Shown in pieces: positions 45,591-54,473 of a stretch of DNA of 64,000 nucleotides. Under the pieces are notes generated by a model. It was given only the letters and a program-made list of their open reading frames with translations. It did no database searches and had not been told where the DNA came from. Position 1 is the first letter of the stretch; each line of letters starts with the position of its first letter. Origin of the DNA: Actinomycetota bacterium (GTDB lineage Bacteria; Actinomycetota; Acidimicrobiia; Actinomarinales; Actinomarinaceae); NCBI GenBank assembly GCA_014384285.1, contig JACNGE010000006.1:62001-126000 (forward strand). The letters are read 5' to 3'. A program made the position numbers and the translations under genes.

Positions 45591-46253
45591 ATGAGTAACA
45601 AAAAAACAATAGCTATAGTAAATGATCCTAAAGTTACCCTTGGTTCAATTTCAAGTGATAATCTAAAGCAATATTATGCATGGGAAGTTGACTGGAGTTC
45701 TCTTGGTGTAAATAATGATTATATAATTTTGGGCGGTCATATGGGCGCTTATGATACTAAAGATTTTCCTTATTTAAGTGAAGAAAAAAAATGGCTTAAC
45801 AAAATAATTCCATTAGGCACAAAAGTTCTTGGAATATGTTTAGGTGCTCAACTAATTGCAGATGCAATGGGGGGAGAAGCATACCTTTCTGAGGAAATTG
45901 AATTTGGATTTAAGAACTTGAATTTCCATAAAAATTATGAATTACTAGATGTGTATAACAGTTTGAAAGTTTTTGCATGGCACAGAGATACTTTTACCTT
46001 ACCTCAGGAAGCAGAACTAATTGCATCTACTGATTTTCCACAAATATTTAAAATATACAATACGTATGCTTTTCAGTTTCATCCAGAAATTACTATAGAT
46101 TTATATGATGACTGGTATGACAGCGATATTAGTAAGAAGGAACTTTCAAACTTTAATACAGAAAAAACAAGAAATTACCTCGTAGAAAACGAATTTTTTT
46201 TTAGCAATAAAATGAATAATTTCTATAGTGCTTGGAAAAGTTTAAAACTTTAA
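45591..46253 (+). CDS. Class I glutamine amidotransferase (GATase1) family protein
   Basis: A 220-residue protein. The nucleophile elbow LGICLGAQLIADAMGG holds the catalytic cysteine, and FQFHPEIT the histidine-glutamate pair. It is a stand-alone amidotransferase-like hydrolase of the 'GMP synthase-like' group; no synthetase domain is attached or near, so the acceptor is unknown and it may be a gamma-glutamyl hydrolase type. Its ATG lies seven bases after the tRNA end, so tRNA processing would leave an almost leaderless mRNA. Confidence 0.87.
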   Translation: MSNKKTIAIVNDPKVTLGSISSDNLKQYYAWEVDWSSLGVNNDYIILGGHMGAYDTKDFPYLSEEKKWLNKIIPLGTKVLGICLGAQLIADAMGGEAYLSEEIEFGFKNLNFHKNYELLDVYNSLKVFAWHRDTFTLPQEAELIASTDFPQIFKIYNTYAFQFHPEITIDLYDDWYDSDISKKELSNFNTEKTRNYLVENEFFFSNKMNNFYSAWKSLKL

Positions 46254-46820
46254 ATTGTTAAGGTTATCTACATAATTTTTCAACTTTTCAAATCTTTTCG
46301 AAACATCATTTTCATAGATTAAACTTTTCTTCATTTCTTCAGCCATTGGTATTTTGGAAGAAAGCTCCCAAAGCTTTAGTATCCTATTGAAAGATTCAAT
46401 TTCAAAAACGGGCAAATCCACACTCATCCCTTGCTCAATTAATTTACCTATAGCGCTTTGAATATCCTTTTGTAGTAAATCTAATTCACTTTCAGTTGGA
46501 GGTATTCCAATATCACTAACTAGTTCACAATTCCCTCTAGGGTATTCAGAGTCTAACTTTATTTGTCTAACCTTTTTTAAGCTTATGCATTCAACAACTA
46601 CAACCTGTTCCGCATTAGATATATCCTTGTGGTCTAATATTTTTACTTCTGAAACTATTTGACCAATCTGATTCAAGTTTTCACTTACACAAAAAGGAGT
46701 ATTGTTTTTTATGCTGTCTCCAACAAGAAGAAGATATCGTGGTTCAAATATTCTTAAAATAGAGATTTCAGTAGGAAAATAATTAATACCTACACCAAAT
46801 AATGAAATTTCAACTATCAT
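46242..46820 (-). CDS. LON peptidase N-terminal (substrate-binding) domain protein
   Basis: A 192-residue protein made only of the PUA-like Lon N-domain: FGVGINYFPTEISILRIFEPRYLLLV is the diagnostic start (family 'PLFPLGxVLFPGxxLPLRIFEPRY'). No ATPase or protease part is present. Such proteins are common in Actinobacteria and their role is not defined. Its end overlaps the amidotransferase gene by 12 bases; it is divergent from guaC. Confidence 0.87.
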   Translation of the reverse strand: MIVEISLFGVGINYFPTEISILRIFEPRYLLLVGDSIKNNTPFCVSENLNQIGQIVSEVKILDHKDISNAEQVVVVECISLKKVRQIKLDSEYPRGNCELVSDIGIPPTESELDLLQKDIQSAIGKLIEQGMSVDLPVFEIESFNRILKLWELSSKIPMAEEMKKSLIYENDVSKRFEKLKNYVDNLNNLKF

Positions 46821-46844
46821 ATTCGTGGTATTTAGGATAAGTGA

Positions 46845-46850
46845 TATAAA
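46845..46850 (+). promoter_or_regulatory. Candidate -10 box (TATAAA) of leaderless guaC
   Basis: TATAAA ends five bases before the guaC ATG at 46856, with no Shine-Dalgarno sequence. The final A is off consensus, so the call is weaker than the others. Confidence 0.35.
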
Positions 46851-46855
46851 ACATT

Positions 46856-47902
46856 ATGAGAATAGAAGATGAAATAAAGCTAACTTTTGATGACGTTCTA
46901 ATAAGACCAAAAAGAAGCACTTTAATTTCTAGGTCTGACGTTGAGCTAAACAGAGAATTTAAATTTAGACATTCTGACCAAAAATGGACTGGTGTTCCTA
47001 TTTTTTCTGCAAATATGGATACAACAGGAACTTTTGAAACAGCTAAAGCTCTACAGGCACACAACATGTTGACAGCAGTACATAAATTCTACACACTTAA
47101 AGACTGGGAGGAAAATCTTCCAGATCTGAATCCCGAATATCTTGCAGTCACAGTGGGGACATCAGAAGATGATTTTGAAAAAGCAATCAGTATATTTGCA
47201 ATAGAGGACAATATAAAGTTTTTATGTTTAGATGTTGCTAATGGGTATCGTGAAGACTTTGTTACTGCAGTAAGAAAATTCAGAGACAAATTTCCAAACA
47301 AAATCATTATTGCTGGAAATGTAGCTACTAGAGAAATGACCGAAGCTTTGATATTAGCAGGTGCAGATATAGTCAAAATCGGTATTGGCCCCGGATCAGT
47401 TTGTACAACAAGAAAAGTTGCTGGAGTAGGCTACCCACAACTTTCATCTATCTCAGAATGTTCTGATGCTGCACACGGGCTAGGAGGTCATGTCATTGCT
47501 GATGGTGGTTGCAAGTATCCTGGCGATGTATCAAAAGCTTTTGGTGCAGGTGCCGATTATGTAATGCTTGGAGGTATTTTTGCAGGTCACTTAGAATCTG
47601 GGGGAGAATTAGTCACAGGGGAAGATGGAGTTCAATATAAAGATTTTTATGGAATGTCTTCTAGAAAAGCCCAAGAAATATATTATGGTGACTTAGCTGA
47701 GTATCGAGCGCCTGAAGGTAAAAAAGTAAGACTTAAATACAAGGGTAGTATCGAAACCACAGTTCAGTCTATTCTAGGAGGAATCAGGTCAGCATGTTCT
47801 TATGTTGGAGCTAAATCAATCAAAGATTTGCCAAAAAGCACTACTTTTATACGAGTTACACAAACTACTAACGAGATATATGCAGGATCAGAAAATAGTT
47901 GA
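46856..47902 (+). CDS. guaC: GMP reductase
   Basis: A 348-residue TIM-barrel enzyme converting GMP to IMP with NADPH. The N-terminus [20 protein letters not shown], then [14 protein letters not shown] and [11 protein letters not shown], closely follows the E. coli/animal GuaC type. [21 protein letters not shown] has the catalytic cysteine. There is no CBS domain, and the size is that of GMP reductase and not IMP dehydrogenase (about 500). This enterobacterial-like form is not what I would expect in an actinobacterium, so transfer is possible. Confidence 0.93.
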   Translation: MRIEDEIKLTFDDVLIRPKRSTLISRSDVELNREFKFRHSDQKWTGVPIFSANMDTTGTFETAKALQAHNMLTAVHKFYTLKDWEENLPDLNPEYLAVTVGTSEDDFEKAISIFAIEDNIKFLCLDVANGYREDFVTAVRKFRDKFPNKIIIAGNVATREMTEALILAGADIVKIGIGPGSVCTTRKVAGVGYPQLSSISECSDAAHGLGGHVIADGGCKYPGDVSKAFGAGADYVMLGGIFAGHLESGGELVTGEDGVQYKDFYGMSSRKAQEIYYGDLAEYRAPEGKKVRLKYKGSIETTVQSILGGIRSACSYVGAKSIKDLPKSTTFIRVTQTTNEIYAGSENS

Positions 47903-48132
47903 AAATAGATATTTATACAAAAGACAACTGTATTTGGTGTGATAGAGCAAAATTTCTTCTTGATTCAAAAGAATTAGCTTACACTGAAATTGATTTGTCA
48001 GATGATAGTTTGAGAGATGATTTTTATTTAAAGCTGGGTGATAATGTAAAAACAGTCCCACAGATATTTATTGACAATAAACGTGTTGGAGGATATCAAG
48101 ATCTAGTAAGGTGGTTTGATAATGGCCTCTAA
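47899..48132 (+). CDS. Glutaredoxin-like protein
   Basis: A 77-residue thioredoxin fold. The active site is CIWC near residue 11 ([17 protein letters not shown]), with the cis-proline TVPQIFID and the GG in RVGGYQDL. Grx-like in its GSH-site residues, although Actinobacteria often use mycothiol, so the electron donor is uncertain. The TTG start overlaps the guaC stop (TTGA) and the end overlaps the CDF gene. Confidence 0.9.
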   Translation: MKIDIYTKDNCIWCDRAKFLLDSKELAYTEIDLSDDSLRDDFYLKLGDNVKTVPQIFIDNKRVGGYQDLVRWFDNGL

Positions 48133-49024
48133 CGAATCATCAAAAACTGTCTTTTTGGCTATGTCTGTTAATTTTTCAATAGGGGTTGCTAAATCTGTTA
48201 TAGCAACAATAACTATGTCTAGTGCAATGTTTTCTGAAGCAGTACACTCTTTTGTTGATACGGGAAATCAGTTTCTTCTATGGTTTGGCATCAAACAATC
48301 GAAGAAATCAAATCCAAAAATTTATCCGCTAGGGAGAGGTAAGGAAGAATACTTTTGGACTCTTGTAGTAGCTGTATTGATATTTACAGTTGGTGGACTA
48401 GTTTCTCTAGAACATGGAATTGAATCTTTATCTCATCCAAAAAAATTACAAAATTTAACTATTTCTGTCACACTACTTATTGTTTCGATCATTCTTGAAT
48501 CCTATGTACTAAAAAAAGCTGTTTCCCAACTCAAGAAGGGAAAGTCTAAAGATAAAGGCATACTAACTCTTTTAAAAGAATCTACAGACGGGCCTTTAAT
48601 TGCAATAGTTGTTGAAGATTTTGCAGCAACTCTAGGTCTAATTTTTGCATTGATTGGAACGTTGCTGTCCTCAATAACCGAAAACTCAATTTATGATTCA
48701 ATATCTGCGATTTCAATAGGAGCACTATTGATGGTTTCGGGTATTTTTCTAGGTTATGAAATGAAACATTTAATTACCGGTGAGAGCATTTCTGATGAGC
48801 GATTAAAAAAAATTAATAAAATAATAAATTCACATCAACACGTAACTGTATTATCTAGGCTTAAAATCATACCAATAGGCAGCAATCAATATTTAGCTTT
48901 AGTAACACTTGATTACGAAGATTCATTAGACAATAATGAGGTAGTTTCTGTTAACCAATCTTTAATTGAAACAATTCAAATAACTGAGCCATCGATTGTT
49001 GAGATATACTTTAATCCACAATAA
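48122..49024 (+). CDS. Cation diffusion facilitator family transporter
   Basis: The track starts at 48116; ATG 48122 (MASNESSKT) is better. About 300 residues with six membrane helices and a C-terminal cytoplasmic domain. Metal sites are in SEAVHSFVDTGNQ (HxxxD) and in the second half DGPLIAIVVEDFAA, the ZnT9-like bacterial subgroup. YPLGRGKEEYFW is the family loop. It exports divalent metals such as zinc or iron; the exact ion is not predictable. Confidence 0.9.
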   Translation: MASNESSKTVFLAMSVNFSIGVAKSVIATITMSSAMFSEAVHSFVDTGNQFLLWFGIKQSKKSNPKIYPLGRGKEEYFWTLVVAVLIFTVGGLVSLEHGIESLSHPKKLQNLTISVTLLIVSIILESYVLKKAVSQLKKGKSKDKGILTLLKESTDGPLIAIVVEDFAATLGLIFALIGTLLSSITENSIYDSISAISIGALLMVSGIFLGYEMKHLITGESISDERLKKINKIINSHQHVTVLSRLKIIPIGSNQYLALVTLDYEDSLDNNEVVSVNQSLIETIQITEPSIVEIYFNPQ

Positions 49025-49038
49025 GATAGGATATCTTT

Positions 49039-49410
49039 ATGGAAATAAGTAAAGAACATTTATCAGAAGAACAAATACAGGTCACACAATTTTGTGGAAC
49101 CGAACCACCATTTTCAGGTAAATTGCTTAATGAAAAAAGAGAAGGTACTTATATTTGTGCAGTTTGCAGAGAAGCCCTATTCGATTCTACTTCTAAATAT
49201 GACTCCGGATCAGGTTGGCCAAGTTTCTTTGATGCTGCGGAGGGTAAAATATCAACAAGAGTTGATACATCCTTAGGCATGACAAGAACTGAAATTCTAT
49301 GTAAGAACTGTTCTTCTCACCTAGGACATGTATTTCCAGATGGACCACAACCTACAGGAAATAGATACTGTGTAAATAGCTTAAGTATGGACTTTAAAGT
49401 TCATGAGTGA
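49039..49410 (+). CDS. msrB: Peptide-methionine (R)-S-oxide reductase MsrB
   Basis: A 123-residue protein. Zinc is held by two CxxC pairs (CAVC, CKNC). [11 protein letters not shown] and [24 protein letters not shown] give the catalytic cysteine region. It reduces methionine-R-sulfoxide in proteins. Followed by a DCC-family gene overlapping by eight bases, which may serve redox function. Confidence 0.95.
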   Translation: MEISKEHLSEEQIQVTQFCGTEPPFSGKLLNEKREGTYICAVCREALFDSTSKYDSGSGWPSFFDAAEGKISTRVDTSLGMTRTEILCKNCSSHLGHVFPDGPQPTGNRYCVNSLSMDFKVHE

Positions 49411-49711
49411 AATATTCATTGATAATGACTGTAGTGTATGCAAAGCGTATGGGTTGTTTCTTTACAAAAAAAATAATGAATTAAATATTTCTAGTCAACA
49501 AGATTTGAATCAAATTGATATTGAACGAGATGAAGTTATATATATCAAAAACAATAGAAAATATTATGCATCAGCAGCGGTTATCGAGTCAATTTCCGAT
49601 CTTGGTGGAGTCTATAAAATAATAAAAATATTTTATCTAGTTCCTAAAAGAATTAGAAATTTTGTCTATCGAATAGTTTCAAAAAATAGGAGAAGGTTTT
49701 TTTATAAATAG
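49403..49711 (+). CDS. DCC family (DUF393) thiol-disulfide oxidoreductase-like protein
   Basis: A 102-residue protein. The 'DxxCxxC' start [18 protein letters not shown] is the family mark, with [11 protein letters not shown] and a basic membrane-proximal tail ([21 protein letters not shown]) typical of DUF393. Coupling with msrB suggests redox work, not proven. Its stop TAG lies within the start region of the next small frame. Confidence 0.8.
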   Translation: MSEIFIDNDCSVCKAYGLFLYKKNNELNISSQQDLNQIDIERDEVIYIKNNRKYYASAAVIESISDLGGVYKIIKIFYLVPKRIRNFVYRIVSKNRRRFFYK

Positions 49712-49922
49712 ACTAAATAAAATATTCCAAAGTAAAATATTCAGAACAATCTTTATATTTTCTATATTTAGAGCTTTTTATGGACTTCTCGTCGTATTCG
49801 TATTTTATTATTTTGGCTATAAGGCAAATGTAAATTTAGAAATCTATGTTTTGTACCTCTTAATTTCAGTACTATTTTCAAGATATCTTTTTAAAAAATT
49901 AAAATTTAAATTTAATCTCTAA
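49704..49922 (+). CDS. Two-helix membrane protein with apparent ATA start
   Basis: Not in the track. After the DCC gene an open frame of 72 codons runs to TAA 49922. It has no ATG, GTG or TTG, but ATA 49704 lies seven bases behind GGAGAAGG, a strong Shine-Dalgarno sequence, and overlaps the DCC stop by eight bases. The protein, [17 protein letters not shown]..., has two membrane helices (about residues 14-35 and 45-62) around a KANVNLE loop and a basic tail. Its end overlaps yajQ by 11 bases, as do other convergent pairs here. A sequencing error or a lost start is the alternative. Confidence 0.5.
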   Translation: MNRLNKIFQSKIFRTIFIFSIFRAFYGLLVVFVFYYFGYKANVNLEIYVLYLLISVLFSRYLFKKLKFKFNL

Positions 49923-50394
49923 AATTTCCAAATGTTAGGTGTATTTCAAAGTTTTTTTCTTTAATTGAGTTCATAACTATTTGTAGTGTATCCTTTTTTT
50001 TTGACATTACACGTATTGAACTATCTTGTATAGATGCTTGTAACTTTTTATCTATTTCTTTTATATATTTCACAATTTCTTTTGCCTGAGGTGTTTCAAT
50101 TCCTGATTTAAGAAGATACACCCTTTTACTTTCAGATGGAGTTTCATCATCTGAAAATTCTGATAAAAACTTTATTGAAATATTTCGTTTAGCAAACTTT
50201 TCCCTAAGTACTTGATCTGCTGCTAAAAGCCTATCTTTAGTTGAGCTGTTTATGCTTATTGTTGTATCACTAGCATCGATGGATGTCTTTGTATTCTTAA
50301 AGTCGTATCTATTAACAATTTCTCTTTTAGATTGGTCAACTGCATTAGTGACTTCTTGTTTATTGAATTCAGATGTTATGTCAAAACTAGGCAT
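49912..50394 (-). CDS. YajQ family cyclic-di-GMP/nucleotide-binding protein
   Basis: A 160-residue protein with the typical opening MPSFDITSEFNKQEVTNAVDQSKREIVNRYDFKN and the family end SKKDTLQIVMN. Family members bind nucleotides, and a Xanthomonas homologue binds cyclic di-GMP; whether this organism makes that is unknown. First base pairs of its gene follow the 62-codon gene closely. Confidence 0.92.
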   Translation of the reverse strand: MPSFDITSEFNKQEVTNAVDQSKREIVNRYDFKNTKTSIDASDTTISINSSTKDRLLAADQVLREKFAKRNISIKFLSEFSDDETPSESKRVYLLKSGIETPQAKEIVKYIKEIDKKLQASIQDSSIRVMSKKKDTLQIVMNSIKEKNFEIHLTFGNFRD

Positions 50395-50396
50395 GT

Positions 50397-50585
50397 TTAG
50401 CTCCCATATTTTTCTTTTATGTAGTTGAGTTCATTTTCTATCTTAAGGATACTTCTTTTTAATGCTTGAAGTTCTTCAACTTCATCATATTCCTCATAAC
50501 TTTTAATTTTCTGCTCTAGTGCTCTGTACCTAATTAATAAAAATAGGATTATTATTAATAAACCTACCCAAAAAATATTTTCCAT
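50397..50585 (-). CDS. Small bitopic coiled-coil protein, unknown
   Basis: A 62-residue protein: one membrane helix (residues 3-20, WVGLLIIILFLLI) and a charged coiled coil (EQKIKSYEEYDEVEELQALKRSILKIE). No family recognised. It lies in a minus-strand group between fluC and yajQ with 2-3 base gaps, so it is probably translated with them. Confidence 0.6.
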   Translation of the reverse strand: MENIFWVGLLIIILFLLIRYRALEQKIKSYEEYDEVEELQALKRSILKIENELNYIKEKYGS

Positions 50586-50588
50586 AAT

Positions 50589-50951
50589 TTAATTTACCAT
50601 TTTAGTGGCAATGTACACACCAAACAACCCAGCTAAAATTGAGATGATTACTGTACCGAATAGATAAATTAATGATAAAAATGGGGACTGAGAATTTAGC
50701 TCAATCAAATCAAATGTAAATTGAGAAAAGGTTGTAAATCCTCCCAAAATACCTGTTAATAAAAAAATGCTTAAGATTGTATTTTGAGCAACTGAAACAT
50801 AAACTATACCAAAAATAAAAGAGCCTAAAATATTTACTCCCATTGTTGAAACTTGATTCATTTGTAGAAAAGTAAAAGAATAATTTAAAAGATATCTTAA
50901 GACTGAACCAATGCCCCCTCCAAGAAAAACTAGAGCTACTTTATTTAGCAT
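50589..50951 (-). CDS. crcB: Fluoride channel FluC (CrcB)
   Basis: A 120-residue, four-helix channel exporting fluoride. GGGIGSVLRYLLNY, NILGSFIFG and GGFTTFSQFTFD are the family motifs, including the sodium/fluoride site residues. Only one copy is here, so a homodimer of dual topology is expected. No fluoride riboswitch is visible; the gene overlaps trmL by 11 bases. Confidence 0.92.
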   Translation of the reverse strand: MLNKVALVFLGGGIGSVLRYLLNYSFTFLQMNQVSTMGVNILGSFIFGIVYVSVAQNTILSIFLLTGILGGFTTFSQFTFDLIELNSQSPFLSLIYLFGTVIISILAGLFGVYIATKMVN

Positions 50952-51384
50952 TCGACTGTCTTAAATATTCGTAACCAACTATTGCAACAGAGTTTGCAAG
51001 GTTAATGCTTCTTGAGTCATCATCCATAGGTATTGTTAGCAAATTAGTATCTTCAATTAGATTTTCTGGTAAACCGACTGATTCCGGTCCAAATATTAAA
51101 TAACTATATTTTGAAAGATTTACGTCCCAATAGTTACGAGTACCTTTAGCTGAAAGATATCCAATTTTAGCTGAGTTATTTTCGGTTAAAAAATCTTCCC
51201 AGCTTTCATATATACTTACTGATGCTAAATCGTGATAATCAAGACCAGCCCTTCTAACTTTATTTTCTTGAAATGAAAATCCAAATGGTTTAATTATATT
51301 TAAAGGAATACCAGTGTTTGCAGAAAGCCTTATACAGGCACCAACATTACCTGCTATCTCAGGTTGATAAAGTACAATTTCCAC
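50941..51384 (-). CDS. trmL: tRNA (cytidine/uridine(34)-2'-O)-methyltransferase TrmL
   Basis: A 147-residue SPOUT enzyme for the wobble base of tRNA-Leu. MEIVLYQPEIAGNVGACIRLSANTG, FGPESVGLPENLI and the C-terminal knot SRSINLANSVAIVGYE are diagnostic. The GTG start follows a perfect TATAAT by six bases. It heads a trmL-fluC-(62 aa)-yajQ group. Confidence 0.93.
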   Translation of the reverse strand: MEIVLYQPEIAGNVGACIRLSANTGIPLNIIKPFGFSFQENKVRRAGLDYHDLASVSIYESWEDFLTENNSAKIGYLSAKGTRNYWDVNLSKYSYLIFGPESVGLPENLIEDTNLLTIPMDDDSRSINLANSVAIVGYEYLRQSNAK

Positions 51385-51390
51385 AATGTA

Positions 51391-51396
51391 ATTATA
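51391..51396 (-). promoter_or_regulatory. Candidate -10 box (TATAAT) of leaderless trmL
   Basis: On the minus strand a consensus TATAAT ends six bases (TACATT) before the GTG start at 51384. This is the clearest leaderless arrangement in the window. Confidence 0.55.
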
Positions 51397-51422
51397 TTCC
51401 TATTCAAGAACCATATACTATG

Positions 51423-51428
51423 TAAAAT
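51423..51428 (+). promoter_or_regulatory. Candidate -10 box (TAAAAT) of leaderless acyltransferase-like gene
   Basis: TAAAAT ends seven bases before ATG 51436. It supports that ATG over the track's upstream start at 51364. Confidence 0.4.
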
Positions 51429-51435
51429 ATTTACT

Positions 51436-52989
51436 ATGAAACAATTTACTAATTTGTTCTTCCCATCATTTGGTAGTTTTAAGGGTGCGTGGAATCAAGT
51501 TTCTAAAACTTCAAATTCTAGAATTAGATTTATTGACTTTTTAAAAGTTACAGGACTGTTGTTAATAATTTTTAATACATTCTATTTTCTTCAATTTGAA
51601 AAATCTTCCGGCGAATTTATAATTTACAATCGAGTAATTTTAGACAATACACTTACCCCAATTACCTGGGTGACTGTAGGGATGTCTCTATTTATATTTT
51701 CGACGGGATTTACAAACAAAATTGCCTGGTATTCTAATGTTGGCAGAGATGGTAGTCAGTGGAAATTTCTTACTGATAGAGTCGACAGTATTATGGGAAC
51801 TGTTCTAGTCTGGATTTTTTTTATAACTTTAACTTTAAATATTTCTTCTAAAATTATTTATTTTCCCTTATATATTACCAATCAAGAAGATGGAATACTT
51901 ACAGTTACTGAATTTATCATGTGGCCATTGTGGTTAGTATCCATTTATTTAGCTGTAGTTTTATTTTGTCCACTAACTATTTTTCTTCATAAAAAAAACC
52001 CATATTCAACAATTTCTTTCTTGATAGCTAGTCTTGTTTTAATTGATAATATTGATTTTTCTATCTCACTTTCTTATATAAAACTATTTAATTATTTAAT
52101 TTTCTGGTTAACAGTTCACCAGTTAGGATATTTTTACGCTGATGGAAAAATTTTTAATTTTAAAAAAAGAACCTTTGCTGCAATCTCTTTACTTTCTTAC
52201 AGTTATCTCTCTTTTTTACATTACTCTACAAGTGAATATCTTTCAGTTTCAAATTACCGCTTACTCTCATTTTCAAATGAAGATCCACCTACAACTATCT
52301 ATTTAATAGCTTCTGTTGGGCTTATCAATTTTCTTTTATTACTACGTGAAGAGATTGAAACTTTTATGAATAGGCAAAATGTGTGGTACATTTTTTCAAC
52401 TATACATTCGAATATATACACACTATTTCTTTGGCACGTGGCCGTCTTCTTTTTTACTAGTTACTTTTCTACCCCTGTTTATTTATATGTACTTATTATT
52501 TTTGTGTCAATATTTGTTTTTGGTAATTATGAAAGAAAAACTTTTAGACTCTCCCGTTCTTTAATTAAGAGAGTCAATCCCTTGCAACCTTGGCCAACTC
52601 CAATAAAAGCCCGTCTTTCTTATAGCAACTTTCTTTTAGCCTGGATATCTTCCGTCTTAGTTATTATTGGAATATTTCAAATTACATTAGGGGGAGTAGG
52701 CTTATCTGGTTTCTTCTCATTAAGACAGCTTTATATATTTTCAGGAAACACATTTGAAGCATTCATAAGAATAATTATTGGACTTTTGCTGCTTAACGTT
52801 ACTGTCAGAAGAGTAGATCTAAAAAATCAATTACTTGTTTTGGCAATAGCTTCTCAAGTAGTTACTTTACTCATAAGGTTTCAGTTATATAGTTCAATTA
52901 CATCACTGGAGTTATATCTCGGTGTATTTTTAGTTTTCTTTTATTTGATACTGATATTTAATAATCGTAACTATAAATCGCTAGTTTGA
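51436..52989 (+). CDS. Acyltransferase 3-like multipass membrane protein
   Basis: About 517 residues from ATG 51436; the track's start at 51364 lies inside trmL. The RIRFIDFLKVTGLLLIIFNTFYF opening, a WPLWLVSIYLAVV segment and the LFLWHVAVFFF segment near residue 330 match the acyltransferase 3 (OafA-like) fold of about ten helices. Then come extra hydrophobic segments. Such proteins O-acylate surface sugars or peptidoglycan; nothing here shows which. The catalytic histidine of the family is not clearly located. Confidence 0.7.
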   Translation: MKQFTNLFFPSFGSFKGAWNQVSKTSNSRIRFIDFLKVTGLLLIIFNTFYFLQFEKSSGEFIIYNRVILDNTLTPITWVTVGMSLFIFSTGFTNKIAWYSNVGRDGSQWKFLTDRVDSIMGTVLVWIFFITLTLNISSKIIYFPLYITNQEDGILTVTEFIMWPLWLVSIYLAVVLFCPLTIFLHKKNPYSTISFLIASLVLIDNIDFSISLSYIKLFNYLIFWLTVHQLGYFYADGKIFNFKKRTFAAISLLSYSYLSFLHYSTSEYLSVSNYRLLSFSNEDPPTTIYLIASVGLINFLLLLREEIETFMNRQNVWYIFSTIHSNIYTLFLWHVAVFFFTSYFSTPVYLYVLIIFVSIFVFGNYERKTFRLSRSLIKRVNPLQPWPTPIKARLSYSNFLLAWISSVLVIIGIFQITLGGVGLSGFFSLRQLYIFSGNTFEAFIRIIIGLLLLNVTVRRVDLKNQLLVLAIASQVVTLLIRFQLYSSITSLELYLGVFLVFFYLILIFNNRNYKSLV

Positions 52990-52999
52990 GTCATAATAT

Positions 53000-54031
53000 A
53001 TGAATATGAAAAAAGGTGAATCAAGACAAGAGCTATTGAATAGAGCATTCTTTTATGTTCTCTTTATTGGAATTGCAATAATTATATTTTTAAGAGTAAA
53101 GCCTTTAATTTTTGATTTATTTGTAGCTATTGTCTTAGCTGCTTTAGCGGAACCTGTCGTTTACAGGTTGTCAAAAAAATTTGGAAGAAAAATATCGGCA
53201 CTTATTGCTGTGTTTGTAATTTTATTTGTTATATTTGGAATAATCTTTTCCCTTGTTCCAATTATGGTTCAAGAGATTTATTTTCTATCAACACAGTTAC
53301 CAACTTACCTAGATAACATTTTGGAATATATAAATAGTGAAGGTTTTTCAATTTCAAATCAATCTCTCGATTTGGAGACTCAATTTGGTACATTTATTAA
53401 ATCATATGGGGAAACAGTTGGCGAGACTGTTGTGTTCGCCGGACAAGGTGTGCTGAGTGCACTTGGACATTTTTTCATAATCTTCTTCTTTTCTTTTTAC
53501 TTAATAAGCGAAGGTGAGCATTGGAGAGAAAGTTTAAAAAATTCTATTTCTTCACGCTATTCCAATCTTATAGATCAAGTTTGGACAATAGGTGTTTCCA
53601 AGGCAGGTGGATTTATCGTTGCACGAGTAATTTTGGGAATCCTTGCCAGTGTTGTATTTACAGTTTCTTTTCTTATTATTGGATTACCATCACCCGTAGC
53701 TTTAGGAATAGCAGCAGGGGTATTATCCCAATTGATTCCAGTGATCGGGACATTCCTTGGTGGAATAGTTCCAGTTTTAGCTTCGGTATCACTGGGAGCT
53801 AATTATGTTTTGTACACGCTTCTGGTTCTTTCGATATATCAATTACTAGAAAACTATTTTATCAGTCCAAAAATTACACAGTCAACCATGGAGATACACC
53901 CAGCAGTAGCAGTTTTCTCAACAATCTTTGGAGCATATACAGTTGGAGCAGTAGGAGCAATTCTAGCACTACCTGTGGCAGCAACCATACAAGGTGTAGT
54001 TGGGACAGTTATTGAAAATAATAAAAAATGA
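53000..54031 (+). CDS. AI-2E family transporter (PerM/YdiK type)
   Basis: A 343-residue protein with about seven membrane helices. The long amphipathic second quarter (IYFLSTQLPTYLDNILEYINSEG), the GLPSPVALGIAAGVLSQLIPVIGTFLGGIVP motif and the C-terminal QLLENYFISPKITQSTMEIHPA are family signatures. Family members include the Na+/H+ antiporter-like UPF0118 proteins; the AI-2 export label is inherited and not supported here. It leads a run of tiny membrane proteins. Confidence 0.9.
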   Translation: MNMKKGESRQELLNRAFFYVLFIGIAIIIFLRVKPLIFDLFVAIVLAALAEPVVYRLSKKFGRKISALIAVFVILFVIFGIIFSLVPIMVQEIYFLSTQLPTYLDNILEYINSEGFSISNQSLDLETQFGTFIKSYGETVGETVVFAGQGVLSALGHFFIIFFFSFYLISEGEHWRESLKNSISSRYSNLIDQVWTIGVSKAGGFIVARVILGILASVVFTVSFLIIGLPSPVALGIAAGVLSQLIPVIGTFLGGIVPVLASVSLGANYVLYTLLVLSIYQLLENYFISPKITQSTMEIHPAVAVFSTIFGAYTVGAVGAILALPVAATIQGVVGTVIENNKK

Positions 54032-54321
54032 GTAGTATATTTGACCTTCCAATCAGTGCAGTAAAATCAGTAGATAAATTATTGCAACACTTCAAAGAGG
54101 AAACAATTGATGAAGTTGAAGATTCAATAAAATCTTTAAAAAGAAACTTTAAAGCAGGAAACTATTTAGCTATATCCATGTTATTTATAATTATTGGAAT
54201 TGCATCAATACTAAGCCAATTATTTGTAGGTAATTTTTTCCTCCAAGCTATGACTTATTTTTCCATGGCCTTACTGTGTTTATTCTCTTTTGGACTTATT
54301 ATTTGGAGAATAATGAAATGA
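54028..54321 (+). CDS. Small membrane protein, unknown (97 aa)
   Basis: A 97-residue protein. A charged helical N-terminal half (SVDKLLQHFKEETIDEVEDSIKSLKRNF) is followed by two membrane helices, at about residues 46-66 and 70-93. It overlaps the AI-2E family gene and the next gene by four bases each, so it is translationally coupled. No family recognised. Confidence 0.6.
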   Translation: MSSIFDLPISAVKSVDKLLQHFKEETIDEVEDSIKSLKRNFKAGNYLAISMLFIIIGIASILSQLFVGNFFLQAMTYFSMALLCLFSFGLIIWRIMK

Positions 54322-54473
54322 AAAATTACAAAGACTCATACAGTGAACTCAAAAAAAATGTCAATGACGATAACTCTAAGATTATCACTTTCCTAATCCT
54401 CGGTATTCTTATAGGAAGACTGTATGAAAAATTTAATAGGATTAAAACTAAGATAATTAAGAAACGAAAATGA
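54318..54473 (+). CDS. Small bitopic protein, unknown (51 aa)
   Basis: The track starts at 54276; ATG 54318, overlapping the previous stop (ATGA), gives 51 residues. A polar N-terminal end (KDSYSELKKNVNDDNSK), one short membrane helix with glycines (IITFLILGILIGRLYEKF), and a very basic tail (RIKTKIIKKRK). Part of a coupled run of small membrane genes. Confidence 0.55.
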   Translation: MKNYKDSYSELKKNVNDDNSKIITFLILGILIGRLYEKFNRIKTKIIKKRK

